A DNA stretch of 64,000 nt from Thioalkalivibrio sp. K90mix (GCF_000025545.1 NC_013889.1:1977501-2041500); one strand, 5' to 3'; shown: positions 12,001-20,044, counted from the first letter of the stretch. Program-made: numbers and translations. The notes: generated by a model from the letters alone, not told the origin.

Positions 12001-12357
12001 CGCCATACCGGTCGTGGACAGGGCGACTGCAAGGGCCAGCACCGTCCAGCCACCCGCTCCAAAGCGCTTTGGGCCAAAACGCCTCGGGGTAGAGGACGTC
12101 AACGATGACGCGCGGGCGCCGGCCAGTTGCCCGACGGCGCTCCAACTCATCGCCAGATAAAGGGCCAAAGCCGACACGATGATGAATCCGAGGCCCTTGC
12201 CGAGATTGGCCAGGGTTAATACATCGCCGATGCCGGTGCCCAGCCACCAGGCAACAGCGACATCGGACAGGATGATCCACAGCACGCCCAGCACGAAGAA
12301 GGTCCCGGCAATCCATTCGGGGGCCCGCGATCGCCTGGTTTGTGCCAACGCTTTCAA
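9016..12357 (-). CDS. Membrane PAS-PAS-GGDEF-EAL protein, probable c-di-GMP phosphodiesterase
   Basis: The gene is read on the minus strand from a TTG at 12357, preceded at 9 bp by GAGGGG; longer in-frame starts give an unstructured leader. The 1113-residue product has membrane helices at about 14-36, 54-71 and 103-120, a periplasmic sensor region, another helix near 385-410, PAS domains near 430 and 560, then GGDEF and EAL domains. The GGDEF signature is degenerate (RLASDEF near 755). The EAL domain keeps EALLRW, LAVNVSALQF, LELEITES, VDDFGTGYSS and VLAEGVET, so hydrolysis of c-di-GMP is the likely activity. The signal is unknown. Confidence 0.9.
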   Translation of the reverse strand: MKALAQTRRSRAPEWIAGTFFVLGVLWIILSDVAVAWWLGTGIGDVLTLANLGKGLGFIIVSALALYLAMSWSAVGQLAGARASSLTSSTPRRFGPKRFGAGGWTVLALAVALSTTGMAFGTWQIQATSAKDQAREDLRRSAFLKGGLLDRWLAEREGDAMVLAQARDFSVFARTAVLVQSPLALEQVRHRLELMHERYDYDAISLIDRDWRPIVEVGHNSLDDVAVDKAVTEALVSGEVSAPYLHANARGEVRISWAVPVADRVDPDGEPVAVVVLSSGIEMLRALLTVGEEAGTVDPHVVARDDTRWATIARIEAQGGHIIDPPEAFARLRHEILDREREGVSVALFDDADGGFLAGVQPLSAPGWDLILKRNVASLAIAPRQQALWMGAATLFVWLIMLAAGGLLWRQQWLRQHLVLMHSHAEQDRLLRLYFDMPFLGMAISYPGGRGWERVNPFLAQMLGYSPEELVRTDWDRLAVPEDRSCEAPLDAAMQAGERDGYSIEKRLLRRDGRVLVADIDVKCTRTADGAIDRVVATIEDITERREQEERRRLASVVFENTREGVVITDATAHILSVNRAFTELMGYTQDEVVGRTPKMFQSGRHDQAFYANMRRQLETEGHWQGEIWNRRKTGEIFPELQSITAVRDDQGRLTHYVSVFADISRLKASEAELDFLAHHDPLTELPNRRLLRARLAQAIALMRRRNGLLAILIIDVDRFKDINDSRGHAAGDRLLKIVADRLQAGQRGTDTVARLASDEFAVLADNLAHVDDAALVAEDILREVGRPVDLGDGVEFEIAATIGIAVFPDHGADAETLLQQAGTALSRAKEDGRGGYRYYSDAFTEAARERIDLNARLRRAIEQDSLEVHYQPQYRVSDGVLIGAEALLRWTDPELGPVSPGRFIPVAEQTGLIVELGDWVLRRVLAQGQAWRDAGYPAVRLAVNVSALQFQRVAIDHQVADLLEGHGYPAKYLELEITESALMSDPERARRILQRLRERGVSFAVDDFGTGYSSMAQLKRFPVDTLKVDKSFVDGLAAGAHDADDRSIARAIVALGHGLGLSVLAEGVETREQLGALRELGCDHYQGYLASRPLPAEHFAALLAEGLVAEEY

Positions 12358-12651
12358 GGAATGAGTCCCCTCTGTCGGGCGACACTGAACGGAAGACCCA
12401 CAAGGATCATCAATAGCGTCCGATACAGGAGTACATTGAGGCGGGCGATATGAAGCTCGCCTGCAGTGGATTCCGCAGCATCCAGTGGAACCCTCACGAG
12501 CCAGGGGCTGTCTCCACTCACAGTAGCAGCGCAACCGCAGCAGCATACCGGAAACCGGAGGCACGCCATTTGACGCAGATCAATTGAGTACCCGCCAGCC
12601 CGACGGGCCGATCGGGCCACCAGTCATCCACCTGACGACAAGGAGCACGAC
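12358..12651. other. Intergenic region between divergent genes
   Basis: These 294 bases separate the c-di-GMP gene (leftward) from a small rightward gene. They contain the ribosome sites of both genes. I recognise no RNA gene, repeat or convincing promoter hexamer pair in it. Confidence 0.4.
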
Positions 12652-12876
12652 ATGGAGGCCACACTGAAGGACGGGATCCTGACCCTGAAGATCGACAAGA
12701 AGACCGCCGAGAGCATCGCGGAGAACATCACCGAGCTCGAGGGCGAGATCAGCAACGGTGCCCGCGCACTCGGCTCCGTACTGCAACAGGGTGTCTACGA
12801 GCTGGAAAACGAATTCCGGCAGCCGCCGCACGCCTTCGACGAGCACGCGCCCAAGCAGCCATCGATCGAGGACTGA
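12652..12876 (+). CDS. Small protein of unknown function (74 aa)
   Basis: An AAGGAG ribosome site lies 6 bp before the ATG, and the next small gene follows 44 bp later on the same strand. The protein is acidic overall, with a helical N-terminal half (KIDKKTAESIAENITELEGE) and a Pro-rich tail. No family is recognised. Good translation signals and amino-acid composition argue it is real. Confidence 0.65.
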   Translation: MEATLKDGILTLKIDKKTAESIAENITELEGEISNGARALGSVLQQGVYELENEFRQPPHAFDEHAPKQPSIED

Positions 12877-12920
12877 CACGAGCCCGCTCGTATACACACG
12901 GAACCCGCAAGGAGGACGTT

Positions 12921-13124
12921 ATGCATCTGGAAAAGGCCGAAAACGGCGAACTGGTGATCACGATGCCGGAGGCGGAGGCCTCCGATGCCCTGGCCACACT
13001 GAAAAAGCGCGCCGATGAACTGGACGAGTGCGAGGAACTGGCCGAGGCCCTGGAAGAGGCCGGAATCCAGCTGCCCGCGCAGCCCGACCACATCCGGCAC
13101 GAATACATGCCCCCGGCGGATTAA
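12921..13124 (+). CDS. Small acidic protein of unknown function (67 aa)
   Basis: A strong AAGGAGG lies 5 bp before the ATG. The protein is very acidic, with helical segments (ALATLKKRADELDECEELAE) and a tail ending in PPAD. It probably forms a small operon with the 74-residue gene upstream and ends just before a bidirectional hairpin. No family is recognised. Confidence 0.65.
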   Translation: MHLEKAENGELVITMPEAEASDALATLKKRADELDECEELAEALEEAGIQLPAQPDHIRHEYMPPAD

Positions 13125-13138
13125 TGATCCGTTCTGCC

Positions 13139-13162
13139 ACCCGGCCCGCTCCCGGGCCGGGT
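13139..13162. terminator. Bidirectional terminator hairpin between convergent genes
   Basis: A perfect 10-bp stem (13139-13148 with 13153-13162) closes a 4-base loop. It lies between the end of the small acidic gene and the end of the minus-strand STAS gene. No long T-run is present on either side. Confidence 0.6.
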
Positions 13163-13169
13163 ATTCCTG

Positions 13170-13505
13170 TCAGGCGTTGACGCGCTCCACGGCCCCGCGG
13201 GGGTCGTCGCACACTTCGAGGATGGTCAAGAACCCACTGATCTCGAACACCTCGCGGATCGGATCACCGATCTCGCACAGCACCAGCCGCCCGCCGTTCT
13301 GCTTGACCTTCTTCGCGGTCATCAGCATCACGCGCAGCCCCGCGCTGGAGATATAGTCGACGTCACCAAAACGGATCACCAACGACGGATGCTCCTCCAT
13401 CCGCTGGAACAGGTGGGCCTCGAATTCCGGCGAGGTGTTGCTGTCCAGACGCCCGGCCGGACTGACGACCAGCACGCCGTCGATCGTCTCTTCGTTGACT
13501 TGCAT
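13170..13505 (-). CDS. STAS-domain anti-sigma-factor antagonist
   Basis: This 111-residue protein is a single STAS domain of the SpoIIAA/RsbV type. The conserved phosphorylatable serine lies in DYISSAGLRV (S53 or S54), at the place of the DSSG serine of SpoIIAA. The partner-switch kinase gene sits directly upstream on the same strand (13573-13989). In such systems the antagonist, when unphosphorylated, binds the kinase and releases its target. No sigma factor or response-regulator phosphatase is adjacent, so the output is unknown. Confidence 0.9.
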   Translation of the reverse strand: MQVNEETIDGVLVVSPAGRLDSNTSPEFEAHLFQRMEEHPSLVIRFGDVDYISSAGLRVMLMTAKKVKQNGGRLVLCEIGDPIREVFEISGFLTILEVCDDPRGAVERVNA

Positions 13506-13572
13506 CGGTTCGCTTTGCCTGTGTTGTGTTGAATGGATCTCTCGCCCCGCAACTCGCCCCGCAGCAATCGGA

Positions 13573-13989
13573 TCAGACCGGCTGCTTTCGCAGGGTCAGG
13601 CGATTGACGCCATCGGCGGATCGGTAGTCGATCTCGTCCATCAGCGTCTTCATGAAATGAATCCCCAGGCCTCCGACCTGGCGCGAATCAATATCGCCGT
13701 CAAGCTGGACCTCGGGGGCATCAGTCAGCGGATTGAAGGCCTGGCCATCGTCGGTGACCGTGATCGTCAACCCGTCATCCGCCTTGCGCAGGTCCACCTC
13801 GATGGTGTGGTCCGCGCCGTCATCGAAGGCGTAGGTGATCAGATTGGTCAGCCACTCGTCCAATACGAGATTGATCGGGTAGACCGAGGACATCGAGACA
13901 CCCGCTTCCTCGCAGAAGGCCTCCACCTGCTCGGCCAGGCGCGGGATCTCCCGCAGTTCAGTCTGGATCCGAAAAGCCCGCTGCATCAT
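13573..13989 (-). CDS. Anti-sigma-type serine kinase (RsbW/SpoIIAB-like ATPase)
   Basis: This protein of about 138 residues is a GHKL ATPase. The N box is LVLDEWLTNLITYAF, the G1 box TDDGQAF, and the G2 region GGLGIHFM. Tandem ATG codons at 13989 and 13986 follow an AGGGAG site, so either may be used; the longer frame to 14055 has no better start. It should phosphorylate the STAS protein encoded 67 bp downstream and sequester a partner. Its target is not visible here. Confidence 0.88.
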   Translation of the reverse strand: MMQRAFRIQTELREIPRLAEQVEAFCEEAGVSMSSVYPINLVLDEWLTNLITYAFDDGADHTIEVDLRKADDGLTITVTDDGQAFNPLTDAPEVQLDGDIDSRQVGGLGIHFMKTLMDEIDYRSADGVNRLTLRKQPV

Positions 13990-14029
13990 GCACTCCCTGC
14001 TGGCGCTCGGCGAGCGAACGCCCGTCGAG

Positions 14030-14443
14030 TCAAAAGGTATTCGCGACGCTGGCAACCCCCGGCGCGCGCGAGCGCACCAGGCGCTCGACCACGTTCTTCA
14101 GATCCAGGGTCGAACGCGGACAACCCACGCAAGCCCCCTTCAGGCGGACCCGCACGGTGCGCCCGTCGAGCTCCACGAATTCGATATCGCCGCCGTCCTG
14201 CATCAGGATGCGCCGGGCTTCCTCGATGGCGGCACGCACCGCGTCCTCGTCAATCGGACCATCCGCCGGGACATCGGCCGCCTCACGCTCGGCGAAGGTC
14301 TGTGCCCGATCCAGGCGCAGGGCCAGTTCCGGATCGAGTTCCTCGATCGCGTCCAGTTCGTCCTCGCTGTACACGTGATCCGGGTCGTCGCTCAGCAGAT
14401 GCGAGACATCCACCATCACCTGTGCCTTGTCGGGTCCCGCCAT
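14030..14443 (-). CDS. NifU-like Fe-S scaffold domain protein
   Basis: The C-terminal part (about residues 75-130 of 137) is a NifU C-terminal domain: IEEARRILMQDGGDIEFVEL followed by KGACVGCPRS with the cluster-binding CxxC. The ATG at 14443 has GGAGGG 7 bp upstream and a TATACT hexamer at 14480-14475 upstream of that, supporting independent translation. The same frame is open upstream without a stop into the YgfX-like region, so a 317-residue fusion read from 14983 cannot be excluded. A role in maturing the Fe-S enzyme encoded upstream (SdhB) is a reasonable inference. Confidence 0.8.
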   Translation of the reverse strand: MAGPDKAQVMVDVSHLLSDDPDHVYSEDELDAIEELDPELALRLDRAQTFAEREAADVPADGPIDEDAVRAAIEEARRILMQDGGDIEFVELDGRTVRVRLKGACVGCPRSTLDLKNVVERLVRSRAPGVASVANTF

Positions 14444-14983
14444 CGTCGGCCCTCCGCCTGATCGCATTTGCGCCAGTATAGCAACGGCCCGTTCCCGACC
14501 GGCCCGAAGCCGCACGCGCCAACCGGATTCCGGTGGCGCGACCGGCGGCCAGCGCAGGCGCATTCGCAGCCGGCGCAGGTCATCAGCATCCATACGCGCG
14601 GCATGCAACCAGAGCCGCCACAGCCGTTCGCCGTCTCGTTCGCGCAGCACCAGCAGGACCGTCCCGGCCAGGACCCGGCTGTCGGGCAACAACTCGACCC
14701 AGGTGACCTGCTCCTGACGCAAGCCTTCGCGCGTCGCGACCCAGGTATTCCCCTCCGGCGTCTGCCCCAGCCAGGCCCAGTCCGGGGTCTGATGACGCCG
14801 CTGCCACCACCAGCCGATGACCGTCAGGCCCCAGACCGGCAGCAGCATCCACAACGGGCTGTAGACCAGCACAAAGCCGGAAACGGCCACGACCAGCAGG
14901 ATCTGCCCGGCCAGCGCGAGCCGCGGCAAAACGGGGTCAGGGTGCAGGCGCAGCCTGAGCGGCGGCGCGGATCGCCGGGACAA
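14444..14983 (-). CDS. YgfX (CptA)-like membrane protein, in frame with the NifU-like gene
   Basis: Starting from a TTG at 14983 that overlaps the end of sdhE by 47 bases, the frame encodes two closely spaced membrane helices (about residues 23-58) and a C-terminal cytosolic segment. This is the YgfX pattern, and ygfX normally follows sdhE (ygfY). YgfX proteins usually run about 135-150 residues. Here no stop occurs before the NifU-like domain, so the product either is a fusion or includes the whole downstream domain. The end given is the base before the NifU ATG, not a stop codon. Confidence 0.65.
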
Positions 14984-15194
14984 GCCGGGCTATCCCGTCA
15001 TCCACCGTGGTTTGGCGCCCCATGACCACGTCCAGCAGCACGTTGTCGGGGTAGTCGAGCAGGCGCTCGAAGGCATCGCGACCCTCCTGGTCCAGTTGCG
15101 CATATCCCTGCGCGAGAAACTGCCCGAGCAGCCAGTCATTCTCCAGCATGCCGCGGCGGCAGCGCCAGCGGGTTCGGCTGTCGGGCTCCATCAC
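14937..15194 (-). CDS. sdhE: Succinate dehydrogenase FAD-assembly factor
   Basis: This 85-residue SdhE/YgfY (DUF339) protein promotes covalent flavinylation of SdhA. The signature RRGMLEND (about 13-20), equivalent to the essential RGxxE motif, is present. It lies 133 bp downstream of sdhB on the same strand, with a REP-type palindrome between them. The next gene's start overlaps its end. Length and motif match the family well. Confidence 0.93.
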   Translation of the reverse strand: MMEPDSRTRWRCRRGMLENDWLLGQFLAQGYAQLDQEGRDAFERLLDYPDNVLLDVVMGRQTTVDDGIARLVPAIRAAAQAAPAP

Positions 15195-15217
15195 CCAAAA
15201 ACCCCGCCAGCCCCCCT

Positions 15218-15295
15218 GTAGGAGCCTGCTTGCAGGCGAAGCCTCTGCCCGCGTCTGGCTTTGGCGGGGGCATTCGCCTGCAAGCAGGCTCCTAC
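15218..15295. repeat. REP palindrome, 23-bp perfect inverted repeat
   Basis: Arms 15218-15240 and 15273-15295 are perfect reverse complements around a 32-base loop, with outer edge GTAGGAGCCTGCTTGCAGG. A short outer extension (AGCCCCC with GGGGGCT) prolongs the stem. It lies between sdhB and sdhE inside the operon. A near-copy is at 39730-39806. The sequence style matches Pseudomonas-type REPs, usually spread by RAYT transposases. Confidence 0.9.
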
Positions 15296-15327
15296 GGGGG
15301 CTGAACCGCCGTTTTGTAGCAGGAGGC

Positions 15328-16029
15328 TCACAGCGATTTCTTGAGCATGGTGCGGCGGATATCGCCGATCGCCCGGCTGGGGTTCAGGCCCTTCGGGCAC
15401 ACCTGCGTGCAGTTCATGATGGTGTGGCAGCGATAGAGCTTCCAGGCATCATCCAGCTGTGCCAGCCGATGATCGGTGGCCTCGTCGCGACTGTCCTGGA
15501 TAAAGCGCGCGGCCTGCAAGAGCGCAGCCGGCCCCAGGAACTTGTCCGGATTCCACCAGTAGGACGGACAGGCGGCGGAACAACAGCCGCACAGGATGCA
15601 CTCGTACAGACCGTCCAGCTGGTCACGATCCTCAGGGCTCTGCTTGCGCTCGACCTCGGGCTCCGGGCTGTCGTTGACCAGCCAGGGCTCTGCTCTTCGG
15701 TACTGCTCCCAGAAATTGTCCATGTCCACGATCAGGTCACGGATCACCGGCATCCCCGGGAACGGGCGCAGCGTGACCGGCGCCTCCAGATCCGCGAGCG
15801 GCGTGATGCAGGCCAGGCCGTTCATGCCGTTGATGTTCATGCCGTCGGAGCCGCAGACCCCGTGCTGGCAGGAGCGGCGAAAGCCCAGGGAATCGTCCTG
15901 CTCCTTCAGCAACAGCAGCGCATCCAGCAGCATCATCCCCGGCTCGACCTGGTCGTCGGGCAGGGTAAAGCGCTGCATCTTCGGCAGCGTGTCCGTCTCC
16001 GGGTTGAAGCGGTAGATCGAGAATTCCAT
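15328..16029 (-). CDS. sdhB: Succinate dehydrogenase iron-sulfur subunit
   Basis: This 233-residue protein carries electrons from SdhA to quinone. The N-terminal [2Fe-2S] ligands are in SCQHGVCGSDGMNING plus a later Cys; the Asp in third position is also seen in E. coli SdhB. Two cysteine groups, CILCGCCSAACPSYW and CHTIMNCTQVCPKG, bind the [4Fe-4S] and [3Fe-4S] clusters. It is the last of four sdh genes, 80 bp after sdhA. Confidence 0.97.
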   Translation of the reverse strand: MEFSIYRFNPETDTLPKMQRFTLPDDQVEPGMMLLDALLLLKEQDDSLGFRRSCQHGVCGSDGMNINGMNGLACITPLADLEAPVTLRPFPGMPVIRDLIVDMDNFWEQYRRAEPWLVNDSPEPEVERKQSPEDRDQLDGLYECILCGCCSAACPSYWWNPDKFLGPAALLQAARFIQDSRDEATDHRLAQLDDAWKLYRCHTIMNCTQVCPKGLNPSRAIGDIRRTMLKKSL

Positions 16030-16109
16030 CCGTCTGTTCCTTCAGCGCGTGTCGCTGCGATTCGCCGCGCGAACCGCAACCCGCGCCGCATTGCATTCCC
16101 GGCGGGCCA

Positions 16110-17885
16110 TCAGTACACCCGCTCCTTCGGCGGGAACGAGGGCACGGTGTTCGGCTGTGTGCGCACCGGCTTGTAGTCGAGGCTGTCGTCCGCCAGCGAG
16201 TACAGGCTGTGCTTGAGCCAGTGCTGATCGTCGCGCTCGGGGAAGTCGATACGCGAATGCGCCCCGCGGCTCTCCTCGCGCCCCAGCGCAGAGCGGATGG
16301 TGGCGATCGCGCAATCCATCAGGTTCTCCAGCTCCATCGCCTCCACCCGGGCGGTGTTGAAGGTGGCCGAGTGGTCCGCGATCACCGCGTGATCCAGGCG
16401 CTCGCGCAGGGCACGGACCTTCTCCACCCCCTCGCGCATCACCTCGTCGGTTCGGAACACCGAGCAGTGGTCCTCCATCACCTTGCGCAGTTCGCGCTTC
16501 AGCGGTTCGACCTGCTCGGCGGAGCCGTCGCCCGGGTCCTTGCGGTCCCAGCGCGTCAGTCGTGCCATCGCCTGCTCCACCGCCGTCTCGTCCAGCGGCC
16601 GGTGGTAGTGGTTCTCGCGCAGGTATTCGAGGATATGGTTGGCCGCCGCACGCCCGAACACCAGGATGTCCAGCAGCGAATTGCCGCCCAGGCGGTTGGC
16701 CCCATGAACGGAGACACAGGCGGCCTCCCCGGCCGCGTACAGCCCCGGCACCGGGTCCTCCGGGGTGTCCTTGACCGGCGCGACCACCTGCCCGAAGCGG
16801 TTGGTCGGGATGCCGCCCATGCTGTAGTGGCAGGTCGGGAACACCGGGATCGGGGCCTCGATCGGGTCCACGCCGAGGAAGGTCATGCTGGTCTCGCGGA
16901 TGCCCGGCAGGCGCTGCATGATCGTGTCCGCGCCCAGATGGCGCAGATCCAGCAGCACATGGTCCGCATTGCGCCCGCAGCCGCGGCCCTCGCGCACCTC
17001 GGTGGCGATGGAGCGGCTGACCACGTCGCGCGAGGCCAGGTCCTTCGCCCGCGGGGCATAGCGCTCCATGAAGCGCTCGCCCTCGGAGTTGATCAAGTAG
17101 CCGCCCTCGCCGCGTGCGCCCTCGGTAATCAGCATCCCGCGCCCGGCGATCCCCGTCGGGTGAAACTGGACAAACTCCATGTCCTCCAGCGGCACCCCGG
17201 CGCGCAGCGCCATCGCCATCCCGTCGCCGGTGTTGATCAGCGCGTTGGTCGTGGTGCGGAACAGCTGCCCCACCCCGCCGGTGGCGATCAGCGTGGTCTT
17301 CGCCTCGATCACGATCGGCTCGCCGGTCAGGATCTCGAAGGCCAGCACACCGAGCACGAAACCCTGTTCGTCACGCAGCAGGTCCACCGCGAAGTACTCG
17401 TCGAAAAAATGCGTGCGAGCACGCAGGTTCTGCTGGTACAGCGAATGCAGGATCGCATGCCCGGTCCGGTCAGCCGCCGCACAGGTACGCGCCGCCTGGG
17501 TCTGGCCAAAGTTCTGGCTCTGCCCGCCAAAGGCGCGCTGATAGATATTGCCGTTGTCCAGACGCGAGAACGGCACGCCGAAGTGATCCAGCTCGTAGAC
17601 CACCTTGGATGCGGCGCGGCACATGTACTCGATCGCATCCTGATCGCCCAGATAGTCCGATCCCTTCACGGTGTCGAACATATGCCAGTGCCAGGAGTCC
17701 GGCAGCACGTTGGCCAGGGCGGCGTTCACGCCGCCCTGCGCGGCCACCGTATGCGAGCGCGTGGGAAACACCTTGGAGACCACCGCCACCTTGGCATCGC
17801 CGTTGGACAGCTGCAGCGCGGCACGCAGGCCCGCGCCGCCGGCGCCGATGATCAGCGCGTCGAATTTGCGCCGCGTCAGGTTCAT
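16110..17885 (-). CDS. sdhA: Succinate dehydrogenase flavoprotein subunit
   Basis: This 591-residue protein oxidises succinate to fumarate with covalent FAD. The dinucleotide motif [11 protein letters not shown] follows the start. The flavin-binding histidine is in [10 protein letters not shown], and the active-site regions HPTGIAGRG and [11 protein letters not shown] are present. The ATG at 17885 overlaps the sdhD stop as ATGA; a longer open frame upstream is only the shadow of sdhD and sdhC. FAD attachment should need the SdhE encoded downstream. Confidence 0.97.
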   Translation of the reverse strand: MNLTRRKFDALIIGAGGAGLRAALQLSNGDAKVAVVSKVFPTRSHTVAAQGGVNAALANVLPDSWHWHMFDTVKGSDYLGDQDAIEYMCRAASKVVYELDHFGVPFSRLDNGNIYQRAFGGQSQNFGQTQAARTCAAADRTGHAILHSLYQQNLRARTHFFDEYFAVDLLRDEQGFVLGVLAFEILTGEPIVIEAKTTLIATGGVGQLFRTTTNALINTGDGMAMALRAGVPLEDMEFVQFHPTGIAGRGMLITEGARGEGGYLINSEGERFMERYAPRAKDLASRDVVSRSIATEVREGRGCGRNADHVLLDLRHLGADTIMQRLPGIRETSMTFLGVDPIEAPIPVFPTCHYSMGGIPTNRFGQVVAPVKDTPEDPVPGLYAAGEAACVSVHGANRLGGNSLLDILVFGRAAANHILEYLRENHYHRPLDETAVEQAMARLTRWDRKDPGDGSAEQVEPLKRELRKVMEDHCSVFRTDEVMREGVEKVRALRERLDHAVIADHSATFNTARVEAMELENLMDCAIATIRSALGREESRGAHSRIDFPERDDQHWLKHSLYSLADDSLDYKPVRTQPNTVPSFPPKERVY

Positions 17886-18220
17886 GCAAGCCCCGTTCGA
17901 ATCAGGAGGAAAAGAGCCCACAGGCCCAGAAGGATGAGCGCGCCCGCACCGAGGGTCAGCACGGTCAGGCGCAGTGCCAGTGGCTTCACGTAGTCGAGCA
18001 CGACATCGCGCAGCCCGATCCACGCATGCAACAGCAGCAGCACGACAAACAGCGCACTGCCCAACGCCACAGCCGGGTGCGCGATTACCGCCACCCAGGC
18101 CGCGTGATCCGATGGAGGGGCGATCAGGAAATAGCCCAGCACCAAGATCACGAACAGCCCGACATAGACGGCCGTGATGCGCTGCAGCAACCACGCGCCC
18201 TGCCCCGACAGCAGTCTCAC
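17882..18220 (-). CDS. sdhD: Succinate dehydrogenase membrane anchor subunit D
   Basis: This 112-residue protein has three predicted membrane helices. The start is the GTG at 18220, which overlaps the sdhC stop (GTGA); the longer open frame is an sdhC shadow. The helix containing [20 protein letters not shown] holds the conserved haem-ligand His and the quinone-site Asp-Tyr region. Four-base overlaps on both sides show tight translational coupling of sdhC-D-A. Confidence 0.92.
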   Translation of the reverse strand: MRLLSGQGAWLLQRITAVYVGLFVILVLGYFLIAPPSDHAAWVAVIAHPAVALGSALFVVLLLLHAWIGLRDVVLDYVKPLALRLTVLTLGAGALILLGLWALFLLIRTGLA

Positions 18221-18597
18221 AGGATCAGCCCCAGCCAGACGGCAAGCGTGGCGAAGATCGCGGCATACAGGGCATCGCGGGCGGTGCGCAGCGAGCCGGC
18301 CCGATCCTCCCCGATGCCGAACTCCATCAGCAGAAAGCGAATCCCGGCGAACAGGTGGTGCAACAGCCACCACAGCCCGATCAGCAGCAGCGCCAGCCCG
18401 ACCGGGTGACCGATGATGGCCGCCACCTGAGCGAACCCCTCGGGACTGGCCAGCGAGCGGTCGAGCAGCCACAACAAGACGGGGATCGACAGGATCAGAA
18501 AGATCCCGGTAATACGGTGCAGGATGGAAACCACGGCATTCAGCGGAAGGCGGATCTTGCGCAGATCCAGGAAAACGGGCCGTGCCGGAGAACTCAT
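18217..18597 (-). CDS. sdhC: Succinate dehydrogenase cytochrome b556 subunit C
   Basis: This 126-residue protein has three membrane helices. The N-terminal [11 protein letters not shown] carries the conserved quinone-site Ser/Arg, and [17 protein letters not shown] carries the haem b His. The ATG at 18597 is preferred, with GGGGGT upstream; an in-frame GTG at 18639 would add 14 unlike residues. It is the first gene of sdhCDAB and is divergent from ygfZ. Confidence 0.93.
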   Translation of the reverse strand: MSSPARPVFLDLRKIRLPLNAVVSILHRITGIFLILSIPVLLWLLDRSLASPEGFAQVAAIIGHPVGLALLLIGLWWLLHHLFAGIRFLLMEFGIGEDRAGSLRTARDALYAAIFATLAVWLGLIL

Positions 18598-18789
18598 GCC
18601 ACCCCCAAAACCGGATGATAAAAAATGTCGGGCTGACACCCTGCAAGAGGTTCGTCTACTATCGACCCGCTTGGTTCAGCCGGTCGCCCGACCTGTGTTG
18701 AGCTTACCACCTCAATCCGCCGCCGTGGGTCCTCGAGGCCGCCAGCCGACCGGGCACACGACGCGAGCGCTGTCACAGGAGCGTTTTCG

Positions 18790-19836
18790 ATGCGCGAAGA
18801 CTGGAAGAATCACCTGATCGACGCCGGGGCCGAGTTCGAGGACGACGACCTCGTGCACTACGGCAACCCCGAGCGCGAACGCCGCATGGCGATCAATGGC
18901 GAGGTGATCTGCGACCTGTCCCATCGGGGCTTGCTGGAGGTCCGCGGGGACGACGCGACCGAGTTCCTGCAGGGGCAGTTCGGCAACGACATCACCCAGG
19001 TCGATGCCAGCCACAGCCAGATTTCCAGCTATTCCAGCCCCAAAGGTCGGGCCTATGCGGTGTTCCGCGTGCTGCGCACTGCGGACAGCTATCTGCTGGA
19101 GATGCCGGCCGACCGCATCGAGGCCATCGCCAAGCGGCTGCGGATGTTCGTGCTGCGGGCCCATGTGGTGATCGAGCGCGCCGACGACTCGCACATCCAC
19201 TTCGGGCTCTCCGGCCCCGACGCGGAATCCGAGCTGAACAACGCACTGGGGGTCTGCCCCGCGAACGTGGACGACGTGGTCGAGAAAGACGGCGTGACCG
19301 TCGTGCGCGTAAACGGCGTGCACCCGCGTTTCGAGCTGTTCGGCGAGCTCGAACCGATGCGCACCGCCTGGGACAAGCTGAACGTGCGCTCGGGCCCGGT
19401 GGGGCCGCGCGAGTGGGCATTGCTCGACATCCTCGCCGGGATGCCGACCGTGGTCGAGGCGACCAGCGAGCTGTTCGTACCGCAGATGCTGAACCTGCAC
19501 GCGCTGGGGGCGATCAACTTCGAGAAGGGCTGCTACCCGGGACAGGAGGTGGTGGCCCGCATGCACTACCTCGGCAAGCTGAAACGGCGCATGTTCCGCT
19601 TGGCGATCCATGCCGCGGAGCCACCGCAGCCGGGCTCGCCGGTGTATCGCGCCGACGGCAACCCGGAGCAGGCGGACGGCGAGATCGTGGCCGCCGAGCT
19701 GCACCCGGACGGGCTCTACTCGGCTCTGGCGGTGGTGCAGGTGGCGGCCGCCGAGGGCGAGCTGCACTGGGGGTCACCGGATGGCCCGCGGGCGGAGGTC
19801 GTCGACCTGCCCTACGCGGTACCGGAAGGAGCCTGA
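18790..19836 (+). CDS. ygfZ: Folate-binding Fe-S maturation protein YgfZ
   Basis: This 348-residue GcvT-like protein has the YgfZ signature KGCYPGQEVVAR at about 246-257, whose Cys is functionally important in E. coli. YgfZ uses tetrahydrofolate and supports assembly or repair of certain Fe-S enzymes, succinate dehydrogenase among them. It is divergent from sdhC, with about 190 bp between them. AGGAG precedes the ATG by 9 bp. Confidence 0.94.
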   Translation: MREDWKNHLIDAGAEFEDDDLVHYGNPERERRMAINGEVICDLSHRGLLEVRGDDATEFLQGQFGNDITQVDASHSQISSYSSPKGRAYAVFRVLRTADSYLLEMPADRIEAIAKRLRMFVLRAHVVIERADDSHIHFGLSGPDAESELNNALGVCPANVDDVVEKDGVTVVRVNGVHPRFELFGELEPMRTAWDKLNVRSGPVGPREWALLDILAGMPTVVEATSELFVPQMLNLHALGAINFEKGCYPGQEVVARMHYLGKLKRRMFRLAIHAAEPPQPGSPVYRADGNPEQADGEIVAAELHPDGLYSALAVVQVAAAEGELHWGSPDGPRAEVVDLPYAVPEGA

Positions 19837-19839
19837 GCC

Positions 19840-20004
19840 ATGCGATTCCTGTTCTTCTTTTTCGTCCTGATCCTGCTGGCGCTGTGGGCGGCCTTCTTCA
19901 GCCGCCCCAACAACCCGACGCTGTCCAACTGGCTGTACGTGCTGGCCGGGGTCCTCGCCGTGCTGTTCCTGATCGGCTACCTGCGCCTGGACGGGGTCAT
20001 ATAG
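19840..20004 (+). CDS. Small two-helix membrane protein (54 aa)
   Basis: The ATG lies 3 bp after the ygfZ stop, with GGAAGGAG upstream inside the ygfZ end. The product starts MRFLFFFFVLILLALWAAFF, has a short polar loop SRPNNPTLSN, then a second hydrophobic helix (about 31-48). It is short enough to be missed by gene finders. No family is recognised; coupling to ygfZ suggests co-expression. Confidence 0.7.
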   Translation: MRFLFFFFVLILLALWAAFFSRPNNPTLSNWLYVLAGVLAVLFLIGYLRLDGVI

Positions 20005-20013
20005 CGCGGGCGC

Positions 20014-20044
20014 GTCACGAAGAGCGCCCTGCGCTATTCGTAAC
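20014..20044. terminator. Hairpin between convergent genes
   Basis: A 14-bp stem with two mismatches (20014-20027 with 20031-20044) and a 3-base loop lies between the 54-aa gene and the end of the minus-strand ribB-type gene. There is no T-run. Confidence 0.5.

Noticed and set aside
12354-12620. Minus-strand frame of 88 codons upstream of the c-di-GMP gene
   Set aside because: Cys/Arg/Leu-rich composition, no ribosome site, and it covers the leader of the real gene.
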